Positions 1 to 5,806 of a stretch of DNA of 7,327 nucleotides are shown here, piece by piece. The DNA is from JAGTRP01 sp050259815 (GTDB lineage Bacteria; Pseudomonadota; Gammaproteobacteria; Burkholderiales; Rhodocyclaceae). The position numbers and the translations under genes are program-made. Within the stretch, counting starts at the first letter, position 1. Each line of letters starts with the position of its first letter. Below the pieces are notes generated by a model. That model was not told the DNA's origin, searched no databases, and worked only from the letters and a program-made list of their open reading frames with translations. The stretch spans positions 1-7,327 of the forward strand of contig JBLNBI010000109.1 of NCBI GenBank assembly GCA_050259815.1, in the 5' to 3' direction.

Positions 1-1181
1 CCCTGGCTGGACTCAAAGTCGTCGAACTCGGCACCCTCATCGCCGGCCCTTTCTGCAGCCGCATCCTGGCCGAGTTCGGCGCCGAGGTGGTCAAGGTGGA
101 ATCCCCCGACGGCGGCGATCCACTGCGCAAGTGGCGCAAGCTCTACGAGGGCACTTCCCTGTGGTGGTACGTCCAGTCCCGGAACAAGAAGTCGGTGACC
201 GCCAACCTCAAGCACCCGGAGGGCAAGGAATTCATCCGCCGCCTCATCGCCGAGGCGGACATCCTGGTGGAGAACTTCCGCCCCGGCGTCCTGGAGAAGC
301 TGGGGTTCTCCTGGGAGCAGCTTTCCGCCGACAATCCCGGCCTCGTCATGGTGCGCCTGTCCGGCTTCGGCCAGACCGGTCCCTACAAGGACCAGCCCGG
401 CTTCGGCGCGGTGGGGGAGTCCATGGGCGGGCTGCGCTACGTGACCGGCTTTCCGGACCGTCCTCCCGTGCGCACCGGCATTTCCATCGGCGACTCCATC
501 GCCGCCCTGTGGGGGGCTATCGGCGCCCTCATGGCCCTCCGCCACCGGGAGGTGGGCGGCGGCAAGGGGCAGGTGGTGGATGTGGCCCTCTACGAGGCGG
601 TCTTCGCCATGATGGAATCCCTGGTGCCGGAATTCGACGTCTTCGGCTTCATGCGGGAGCGGAGCGGCAACATCATGCCCGGCATCACCCCGTCGAATAC
701 CCATACCACCCGGGACGGCAAGCATGTCACCATCGGCGCCAACGGCGACGCCATCTTCAAGCGCTTCATGCAGGCCATCGGCCGCCATGACCTGGCCGAC
801 GATCCGACCCTGGCCGACAACGCCGGCCGCGACGCCCGCCGGGAGGAAATCTACGGGGTCATCGACGCTTGGTGCCGGGCCCACGACGAGAAGGACGTGC
901 TGGGCCTCCTGGAGGAGGCGGAAGTCCCGGCCTCCCGGGTCTATTCCGTGGCCGACATGTTTGCCGATCCCCAATTCCTGGCCCGCCAGATGATCCAGAC
1001 CGCCCGCCTGCCGGACGGCAAGGAATTCCGCATCCCGGGGATCGTGCCCCGGCTGTCCGAAACCCCCGGCGGCACCGAGTGGCTGGGCCCCGAACTGGGC
1101 GCCCATACGGACGAGGTGCTGGCGGCCCTGGGCTACGACGGCGAGCGCATCGCCCGGATGCGCTCGGAAAAAGCCATTTAG
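1..1181 (+). CDS. CaiB/BaiF family (class III) CoA transferase, 5' end cut by window
   Basis: The reading frame is open from base 3 to the TAG at 1179-1181, giving 392 visible residues. The first visible residues (LAGLKVVELG) match the usual start of this family about four or five residues in, so almost the whole protein is present; no true start codon is visible. Family landmarks in order (visible numbering): the N-terminal nucleotide-binding-like segment with FGAEVVKVE, NKKSV, ADILVENFRPG, the acidic residue of IGDS at 164 (codon 492-494), then GKGQVVDVAL and a C-terminal ELGAHTDEVLAALGY. By recalled alignment, the IGDS aspartate corresponds to Asp169 of formyl-CoA transferase, which carries the acyl-CoA intermediate; with the missing residues the numbering agrees. 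The enzyme should move CoA between carboxylic acids in the cytoplasm. Acceptor and donor cannot be told from the sequence; it is closer in style to SUGCT-like and succinyl-CoA-using members than to oxalate enzymes. No same-strand partner follows, and the next gene converges. Confidence 0.93.
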   Translation, partial: LAGLKVVELGTLIAGPFCSRILAEFGAEVVKVESPDGGDPLRKWRKLYEGTSLWWYVQSRNKKSVTANLKHPEGKEFIRRLIAEADILVENFRPGVLEKLGFSWEQLSADNPGLVMVRLSGFGQTGPYKDQPGFGAVGESMGGLRYVTGFPDRPPVRTGISIGDSIAALWGAIGALMALRHREVGGGKGQVVDVALYEAVFAMMESLVPEFDVFGFMRERSGNIMPGITPSNTHTTRDGKHVTIGANGDAIFKRFMQAIGRHDLADDPTLADNAGRDARREEIYGVIDAWCRAHDEKDVLGLLEEAEVPASRVYSVADMFADPQFLARQMIQTARLPDGKEFRIPGIVPRLSETPGGTEWLGPELGAHTDEVLAALGYDGERIARMRSEKAI

Positions 1182-1214
1182 CCCGCCTGCTCCGGCCTAC
1201 AGCCGGAAGCGGGC
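1181..1214. terminator. Hairpin across convergent stops, probable terminator of the chemoreceptor gene
   Basis: GCCCGC (1181-1186) pairs with GCGGGC (1209-1214), and inside it TCCGGC (1191-1196) pairs with GCCGGA (1202-1207), leaving a five-base loop and a 4-versus-1 internal bulge. The hairpin begins at the last base of the CoA-transferase stop and uses the final codons of the chemoreceptor gene as one arm. Read on the minus strand, the stem is followed by a T-rich stretch (TAAATGGCTTTTT), so termination is more credible for the chemoreceptor than for the CoA transferase, whose strand has no T tract. The pairing is seen directly; the function is inferred. Confidence 0.5.
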
Positions 1215-2825
1215 GATCTGCTCCTTCAGCCCGAAGGCGATCTTTTCCAGCTGGGCGGCGGTGTCGGCGGTGCCGCGGATGGTGGCGCTGGTCTCCTCCA
1301 CCATCTGGGCGATCTGCTCCACCCGCTGGGCGATGGCCGTGCTGGCGGCGCTCTGCTCCCGGGTGGCTTCGGCCACTTCGCCGATGCGCTCCAGGGTGCG
1401 GTGGGCGCCCTGGTCGATGGCATGGAGGGATTCGGAAGCCAGGCCGGCCAGCTGCACCCCCTGTTCCACTTCCGGCAGGGCGGCATTCATGGCGTCCACG
1501 GCGCCTCCGGTGTCCTGCTGGATGCCCTGGATCATCTGCTCGATCTCGGTGGTGGCCAGGGACGTGCGCTCGGCCAGTTTCCTCACCTCGTCGGCCACCA
1601 CGGCAAAGCCCCGCCCCTGTTCCCCGGCCCGGGCCGCCTCGATGGCGGCATTCAGGGCCAGCAGGTTGGTCTGGGCGGCGATTTCCTTGATGACATTGGC
1701 GATGGAGGAAACCTGGTTGGCCCGTTCTTCCAGGGCCTTGATGCGGGTGGAAGCATCCGACACGGTAACGGCGATCTTCTGGATGGCGGCGGTGGCCTGG
1801 TCCACCCGCTGATTCCCCTCGCCGGACAGGTCCATGGCCTGCTGGGATTCCTTCGCCGTTTCCTGGGCGCTGTCGGAGATGTGATTGGAACTGACGGTCA
1901 GTTCCTCGATGGCGGCGGCCATGGCGGCGGTGGCGTCGGACTGGTTGCCGGCGGCGGTGGCTACTTCGCTGGAGGCATGGGAAATCTGCTCGGTACTCTG
2001 GACGAGGCGGTCGGCGCCGCTGTTGATCTCCCGTACCAGCTTGCGCAGTGAGGCAACCATCGCACCCAGGGCATGGAGCATGCTGCCTTGGGGCGCGCTG
2101 CCGGTGTCGGCGGTCAGGTCGCCCTGGGCGACCCGTTCCATGATGGCGGCGGCTGCCGCCGGTTCGCCCCCCAGCTGGCGCAGCACGCTGGAACTCAGCT
2201 GCCAACCCACCAGGGCGAGGAGCGCCAGGAGGACGGCGGCAATGCCGCCGAGGACCAGGGCGTCGTGGCGATACTTGACGTCGATGTCGTCGATGTAGAT
2301 GCCCGTTCCCAGGACCCAGCCCCAGGGGGCGAAGAGGGTGGCGTAGGAGAGCTTGGGCTCGGCTGTTTGCTGCCCGGCCCGGGGGAACCAGTAGCTGACG
2401 AAGCCGCCCCCCTGCTTGGCCGCCGCCACCAGTTCCTGGATGAGGAGCTTGCCATTGGCGTCCTTCAGATCCTTCTTGTCCTGCCCCTCGAATTCCGGCT
2501 TGGTGGGCAGCAGGATGTAGACATGGTTGGTGTCCATGATGAAGAAGTAGTCGTTGCTGCCGTAGCGCAGGCCCCGCAGGCTTTCCCGGGCGGCCTTCTT
2601 GGCGTCTTCCTCCGAGAGCTTGCCGTCCTGGGCGAGCTTGTGGTGGTGAGCGAGGATGCCGGCGGCGGCCTCCACCAGGTTCTTGGTCTTTTCCTTGCGG
2701 TCCTCCAGCATCGTGTCCTTGAGCTGGAGCAAGGCGGTAAAACAGAGGACCAACAGTCCCACCAGAGCCAGTCCTACCAGTAGCTGCATGCGCGTGGCGA
2801 CGCGCAACGACCCGAGATGCCCCAT
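1197..2825 (-). CDS. Methyl-accepting chemotaxis protein with single-Cache (sCache_2-like) sensor
   Basis: This is a 542-residue transmembrane chemoreceptor. A first membrane helix lies at about residues 14-34. A periplasmic domain (about 36-186) follows, containing DYFFIMDTN, the KPEFEGQD region, GGGFVSYWFPRAG and a closing WGWVLGTGIYIDD, the pattern of sCache_2 sensors. A second helix is at about 189-210, and then a HAMP-like segment with LGGEP and QGDLTAD. The cytoplasmic signalling hairpin tip (about 381-421, with AAQTNLLALNAAIEAARAGE and DEVRKLAERT) contacts CheA and CheW. Known sCache_2 receptors such as Pseudomonas McpP bind short carboxylates, so such a ligand is plausible but unproven. 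The protein ends in ARFRL and has no NWETF-type tail for tethering CheR. The start at 2825 is supported by AAGGAG (minus strand, 2836-2841) ten bases upstream and by the membrane helix beginning soon after; Met13 is a less likely alternative. No che genes are nearby. Confidence 0.96.
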   Translation of the reverse strand: MGHLGSLRVATRMQLLVGLALVGLLVLCFTALLQLKDTMLEDRKEKTKNLVEAAAGILAHHHKLAQDGKLSEEDAKKAARESLRGLRYGSNDYFFIMDTNHVYILLPTKPEFEGQDKKDLKDANGKLLIQELVAAAKQGGGFVSYWFPRAGQQTAEPKLSYATLFAPWGWVLGTGIYIDDIDVKYRHDALVLGGIAAVLLALLALVGWQLSSSVLRQLGGEPAAAAAIMERVAQGDLTADTGSAPQGSMLHALGAMVASLRKLVREINSGADRLVQSTEQISHASSEVATAAGNQSDATAAMAAAIEELTVSSNHISDSAQETAKESQQAMDLSGEGNQRVDQATAAIQKIAVTVSDASTRIKALEERANQVSSIANVIKEIAAQTNLLALNAAIEAARAGEQGRGFAVVADEVRKLAERTSLATTEIEQMIQGIQQDTGGAVDAMNAALPEVEQGVQLAGLASESLHAIDQGAHRTLERIGEVAEATREQSAASTAIAQRVEQIAQMVEETSATIRGTADTAAQLEKIAFGLKEQIARFRL

Positions 2826-2835
2826 GTCCTTCCCT

Positions 2836-2841
2836 CTCCTT
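2836..2841 (-). promoter_or_regulatory. Ribosome binding site of the chemoreceptor gene
   Basis: On the minus strand these bases read AAGGAG, a full Shine-Dalgarno core, ten bases before the ATG at 2825. A second purine run (GGAAGGA, 2827-2833) lies closer but almost touches the start. Together they support the 2825 start over the internal Met13. The surrounding 104 bp between the tonB-like stop and this ATG holds no gene. I could not find a convincing sigma-70 or sigma-28 promoter there. Confidence 0.6.
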
Positions 2842-2929
2842 ATGTCTTTTGAATCAGGCAGATGGCCGCCTTGATGGCAGGCATGGTATGCCGCTTTTCC
2901 CGGGAAGGAAAGCCTGGGGATTTCCCGCG

Positions 2930-3481
2930 TCAGCGCAGCTTGAAGCGGACGGGGAGCAGCGTTTCCCGCGGCGCGTCGGCGGGGAGGGATTTCAGGCTTC
3001 TCACGGCCCGCAGGGCGGCGTCGTCGAGGATGCGGTGGCCGCTGCTCGTCTCTATCCGGGCCGCCACCGGGTTGCCGGCCTCGTCTAGGACGAGGAGCAC
3101 CAGGGCCTCTCCCTGGAGCCCCTGGGCGATGGCTTCCGCCGGGTAGAACTTTCCTTGCTTGTCCAAGTCCTTCAACTGCCGCTTGACCTCGGTGGTCCAG
3201 TTGGTCCGGGAAGGCTTGGCCGGGGCCGGTTTTTCGGGCTGTTCAGGCTTCGGCGGCGGGCGGCGGGACTCGGCCTTGGCGGGCTTGGGCGGGGCCGGCA
3301 GCATCAGAGGCGGCTGCTCGGGAAGGGCTGCCGGGGTTGGCTCGATGCGCAGCCGGGCTTCCAGGGGCGGCGGCCCCTTCGGGGGCGGCGCCCCTGCCAG
3401 GAAATTAGGCACCAGGGGCAGGGCATGGAGCAGGAGGGACAGGGCCAGGGCCGCGGACAGCCGGCGGTCAATCCAAGTCAT
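2930..3481 (-). CDS. TonB-family energy transducer protein
   Basis: The protein has 183 residues and the standard TonB plan. A short cytoplasmic start is followed by one membrane helix (about residues 8-29), then a proline- and lysine-rich periplasmic spacer (about 31-91), then a C-terminal TonB domain (about 110-183). The helix keeps Ser15 and His19 in the same four-residue spacing as Ser16 and His20 of E. coli TonB, the pair linked to coupling with ExbB/ExbD. The C-terminal domain has FYPAEA, GLQGEALVLLVLDEAGNP, SSG and LDDAA, all typical. Its expected role is to pass proton-motive-force energy to outer-membrane transporters. No exbB, exbD or receptor gene lies in the window. The frame stays open another 20 codons to an ATG at 3541, but those codons are not hydrophobic and would overlap the divergent ankyrin gene, so the ATG at 3481 was chosen. 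Neither start has a good ribosome binding site. A TolA-like or generic TonB-domain protein is possible. Confidence 0.88.
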   Translation of the reverse strand: MTWIDRRLSAALALSLLLHALPLVPNFLAGAPPPKGPPPLEARLRIEPTPAALPEQPPLMLPAPPKPAKAESRRPPPKPEQPEKPAPAKPSRTNWTTEVKRQLKDLDKQGKFYPAEAIAQGLQGEALVLLVLDEAGNPVAARIETSSGHRILDDAALRAVRSLKSLPADAPRETLLPVRFKLR

Positions 3482-3514
3482 GAGAGAATGCGGGCTGGCC
3501 TGAAGTCGTGATCT

Positions 3515-4543
3515 ATGGGAATGAAAAACGGAATGAAGCATCTGGCGGCAGCAATGATAATCGGGATGGGCTTGGCTTGCTCGGCCTCCTATGGCGCGAG
3601 CCTGCCTGATCCCGCCTATTTCGCCACCCGGATGGAGATGGGGGACATCCCCCAGGCGGCCGCCTGGCTGGATGCCGGCCTCGATCCGGATTTCCTCGGC
3701 AGCCGGGTCGGCAGCGGCCTCATGATCGGCGCCTGGGAAGGCAATATCGATCTGATGCGCCTGTTCATTTCCCGGGGCGCCGATATCAACAAGACCAATG
3801 CCAATGGGGAAAGCCCCCTGGCCCTGGCGGCCTGGAACGGCCGGCTGGAGGCGGTGAAGTGGCTACTGGAGCGGGGCGCCCGCATCAAGGCCCCGAAGCG
3901 CCAGTGGTCGGCCCTGCACTACGCCGTGTTCGCCGGGCACAAGGAAGTGGCCCAGTACCTCATCGACCGGGGGGCGGACATCAATGCCCAGAGCAACAAC
4001 GGCTCCAGCGTCCTGATGATGGCCGTCTACGAGGGCCACGAGGACCTGGCCAAGCTTCTCGTGGACAAGGGGGCCCAGCGCAACGTCACCAACGACTGGG
4101 GGGACGGGGCCATGGAATGGGCCATGCGCTTCAATCGCCTCGGCATTGCCCGCCACATGGCGTCTGCGCCGGAATACGCCGCGGCCCTGAACGAGCCCAA
4201 GGAGAAGTGGGGCGATGGGAAGCGCTCCCTCAGGAGTTCGGCGGAGCTGGAGCAATTCCTCCGGATGCGGGAGATCCTGGCCCAGCGGGGCATGTCTACG
4301 GAGAGCATCGACAATCGCATCGCCGCGGAGCGGGCCCGAATTGTCCGCTCGGAATTCAAGCGGGAGGCGCTGCCCCCCCGGGTGGCGGCCCTGGAAATTT
4401 CCGCCAGCCGCAAATCCCCCAACGACCAGTCCGCCGCCGTGGTCTATGGGCCGGACGGCAAGGCCGCGGGTTACAAGGTGCCGCCGGCCACCTTCAGCGG
4501 CCAGGCCAAGATGCTGCCCAAGATGCCGGTGAAGGCCTATTGA
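3515..4543 (+). CDS. Exported ankyrin-repeat protein
   Basis: The protein has 342 residues. An N-terminal signal sequence covers about residues 7-28 (hydrophobic core AAAMIIGMGLA, then a polar SASYG). Either signal peptidase I cuts near Gly27/Ala28, or Cys22 is lipidated; the residues before Cys22 (MGLAC) fit only a permissive lipobox, because Leu sits at -2 rather than -3. About five ankyrin repeats follow: a degenerate one (about 35-65), then about 66-98, 99-130, 131-163 and 164-196, with recurring SALHYAVFAGHKEVAQYLI-like helices and GADIN turns. Residues from about 217 to the end match no domain I recognise; they contain a helical, charged part (about 241-285) and a Pro/Gly-rich tail. Ankyrin repeats bind proteins, so a periplasmic binding or scaffold role is inferred. 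An in-frame TGA at 3509-3511 blocks any longer start. ATGs at 3521 and 3533 are alternatives, and none has a clear ribosome binding site. The gene is divergent from the tonB-like gene. Confidence 0.92.
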   Translation: MGMKNGMKHLAAAMIIGMGLACSASYGASLPDPAYFATRMEMGDIPQAAAWLDAGLDPDFLGSRVGSGLMIGAWEGNIDLMRLFISRGADINKTNANGESPLALAAWNGRLEAVKWLLERGARIKAPKRQWSALHYAVFAGHKEVAQYLIDRGADINAQSNNGSSVLMMAVYEGHEDLAKLLVDKGAQRNVTNDWGDGAMEWAMRFNRLGIARHMASAPEYAAALNEPKEKWGDGKRSLRSSAELEQFLRMREILAQRGMSTESIDNRIAAERARIVRSEFKREALPPRVAALEISASRKSPNDQSAAVVYGPDGKAAGYKVPPATFSGQAKMLPKMPVKAY

Positions 4544-4550
4544 GGCAGGA

Positions 4551-4578
4551 GGCCGAAGGGCGTCGGGCGCCGGCCCTT
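4551..4578. terminator. Hairpin between convergent ankyrin and lipoprotein genes
   Basis: AAGGGC (4556-4561) pairs with GCCCTT (4573-4578), and GGCCG (4551-4555) can alternatively pair with CGGCC (4571-4575). The only gap between these convergent genes is 33 bp, and the right arm runs into the lipoprotein stop codon. Neither strand has a clear T tract after the stem, so this is a candidate shared terminator only. Confidence 0.3.
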
Positions 4579-4933
4579 AATCGACGCGTTTGAAGACGGT
4601 GGTCGTCCCGTTCCGTTCCCGGACGCTAAATTCCTCGGGGCCGACGGAGAGGACCGGGTTGGGATCGTCGAGGATTTGCCCGTTGTCCTGCTTGAAGCTC
4701 CAGATGAGCTTCTTGTCCTCGTAGCGCCACACGCCGTACTGGAGGATAGTCCCTTCTTCCGTACGGATTTCCCACTCGCCGTTGGAAGTCATGTGGATGG
4801 GGGTCTGGGTGCGGGAAGACTGCCATTTGCCGACGAAATCCCGTTCGCTGGTGCGGGAGCAGGCGGCCAGCCCGATGGCCAGCAGTCCGGCGCCGAGGGC
4901 GGCCGGTAGCCGGTGGCGGAATCCTCTGGCCAT
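4577..4933 (-). CDS. Small lipoprotein of unknown function, coupled to the J-like gene
   Basis: The product is a 118-residue predicted lipoprotein. The start has basic residues (MARGFRHR), a hydrophobic core (LPAALGAGLLAIG) and a canonical lipobox LAAC with the lipidated Cys at 25. The mature part of about 94 residues is rich in short alternating strands and aromatic residues, from DFVGKW through GVWRYEDKKLIWSFKQ to VFKRVD. It looks like a small beta-sandwich or lipocalin-like fold, but I do not recognise a named family. Ser at +2 after the Cys would favour sorting to the outer membrane by the usual +2 rule. Two starts are possible: ATG at 4939, overlapping the upstream stop as ATGA, and ATG at 4933. 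GAGGA (minus strand, 4940-4944) lies six bases before 4933 but directly abuts 4939, so 4933 is preferred. The gene follows the J-like gene with essentially no gap, so one transcript and coupled translation are very likely. The signal and location are clear; the function is not. Confidence 0.87.
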   Translation of the reverse strand: MARGFRHRLPAALGAGLLAIGLAACSRTSERDFVGKWQSSRTQTPIHMTSNGEWEIRTEEGTILQYGVWRYEDKKLIWSFKQDNGQILDDPNPVLSVGPEEFSVRERNGTTTVFKRVD

Positions 4934-4935
4934 GG

Positions 4936-5730
4936 TCATTCCTCGGGACGGCTGCTGCTCGGGTACCTCCGCCAGCGGGCGGCTTCCCGTTCGATACGGG
5001 CCTGCTCGGCTTCCCTTTTCGCCTGCTCTTCGGCTTCCTTGCGGCGGCGTTCCTGCTCCTGTTCCCAGGCGATCTGCTGCTCGGCCCGCCGGAGGTCGGC
5101 GCTGATCTGGGCTCCCTCTCGGCGGGACTCCTCCTCGAAGCGCTTGAGCCTGTTCTCCTGCTCCTGGGCCTCGCGGACTTTCTGGCGTTCCTCGTTTTCG
5201 GCCTGTTCCTTGCGGCGCATATCGGCCAGGAGCAGTTCGGCTTCCTCCCGGCTGTTGGCCCGGATGCCGTAGGTCTGGTAGAACTCCTGGAGGTAGATCT
5301 TCTCGGCGGCGGGGGATGTGCCGTCGTTGTTGATGATTGCCCGGGTATGCCGGTAAGCCATGAACATGGCGCCCATTTGGATCACCAGACCGATGACCAT
5401 CACCGTGGCGATGACGGTCAGCAGGATGCGGATGGGGCTGCGCTTGGAGGCCTCCAGGGCGACTTCCACCTGCAGCGGTCGCTCGGGCAGTGCAGCCATG
5501 GTGTTGAGCAGGGCAAGGCCGGCATCGTAGTCGGCACGGCGGGTGGGATTGGAGAGCACGTCGTAGGCCTGGCGGAGCTGGGAGAGTCGCCCTTCGGCGG
5601 CGGCGCGCTCTGGGCGGTTGTCGCTGGCCGCCAGCTTTTGCACAGCCATTTCGTAGGCAGTCCGGATGACAACCGGATCGGCGTCCCGGGGGATGCCCAG
5701 CAGCTCGTAATAATCCGACTTCTGCACCAT
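4936..5730 (-). CDS. Membrane-anchored J-domain-like protein lacking HPD, with coiled coil
   Basis: The protein has 264 residues. An N-terminal J-domain framework (about 6-70) starts with DYYELLGIPRDADPVVIRTAY and ends with LRQAYDVLSNPTRRADYD, matching helices I to IV of DnaJ. By position, the invariant His-Pro-Asp after helix II is replaced by Ala34-Ala35-Ser36, so classical activation of DnaK is not expected. A membrane helix follows (about 100-126, from IRILLTVIATVMV to MAY). A linker then leads into a long Glu/Arg/Ala/Gln-rich coiled coil (about 158-252) and a short tail RYPSSSRPEE. With the J-like part in the cytoplasm, the coiled coil would be periplasmic; arginines on both sides of the helix leave the topology open. 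The start at 5730 was chosen because DYY then falls at the normal distance and a candidate promoter lies upstream of it; the ATG at 5772 adds 14 residues unlike the family and precedes the likely transcription start. No good ribosome binding site is visible. The stop overlaps the possible ATG of the lipoprotein gene at 4939. Confidence 0.9.
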   Translation of the reverse strand: MVQKSDYYELLGIPRDADPVVIRTAYEMAVQKLAASDNRPERAAAEGRLSQLRQAYDVLSNPTRRADYDAGLALLNTMAALPERPLQVEVALEASKRSPIRILLTVIATVMVIGLVIQMGAMFMAYRHTRAIINNDGTSPAAEKIYLQEFYQTYGIRANSREEAELLLADMRRKEQAENEERQKVREAQEQENRLKRFEEESRREGAQISADLRRAEQQIAWEQEQERRRKEAEEQAKREAEQARIEREAARWRRYPSSSRPEE

Positions 5731-5762
5731 GGAGCGGTTCTTTGGCGAAAAACGTGGCGGGG

Positions 5763-5792
5763 AGCATAGCAAACCCGCACCCTGCCTGTCAC
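5763..5792 (-). promoter_or_regulatory. Candidate sigma-70 promoter for the J-like/lipoprotein pair
   Basis: On the minus strand GTGACA (5787-5792, five of six bases of the -35 consensus) and TATGCT (5763-5768, four of six of the -10) are separated by 18 bases. Transcription would start near 5756, leaving a leader of roughly 26 bases before the ATG at 5730. It lies in the 76 bp gap behind the MFS gene, where no gene is found. If correct, it excludes the ATG at 5772 as a start. Confidence 0.42.
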
Positions 5793-5806
5793 TCCGATGT
5801 CATGGG

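Noticed and set aside
579..596. Apparent replacement of a catalytic Asp by Glu in the YEAV segment of the CoA transferase
   Set aside because: Counting along formyl-CoA transferase from memory puts the catalytic Asp169 in the earlier GDS motif, which is intact here at 492-494; the YEAV position is not the nucleophile.
859..2205. 448-codon open frame on the minus strand overlapping the CoA transferase and chemoreceptor
   Set aside because: The translation is Arg/Gly/Pro/His-rich with no domain, and it is an out-of-frame shadow of two convincing genes in GC-rich DNA.
2826..2929. Sigma-28 flagellar-type promoter before the chemoreceptor
   Set aside because: No TAAA plus GCCGATAA-like pair at the right spacing is visible, and no good sigma-70 pair either.
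3482..3541. Extended start of the tonB-like protein with 20 extra residues
   Set aside because: It would place an atypical Ser/His-rich segment before the membrane helix and overlap the start of the divergent gene; no ribosome binding site supports it.
4970..5260. Possible tandem DNA repeat in the Glu/Arg/Ala-rich end of the J-like gene
   Set aside because: The bias is at amino-acid level (coiled coil); codons vary and no fixed-length repeat unit was found.
4577..5767. 396-codon frame that ends as the lipoprotein
   Set aside because: Only its last part has a signal peptide, lipobox and sensible composition. The upstream part overlaps the J-like gene in another frame; a ribosome binding site marks the real start at 4933.
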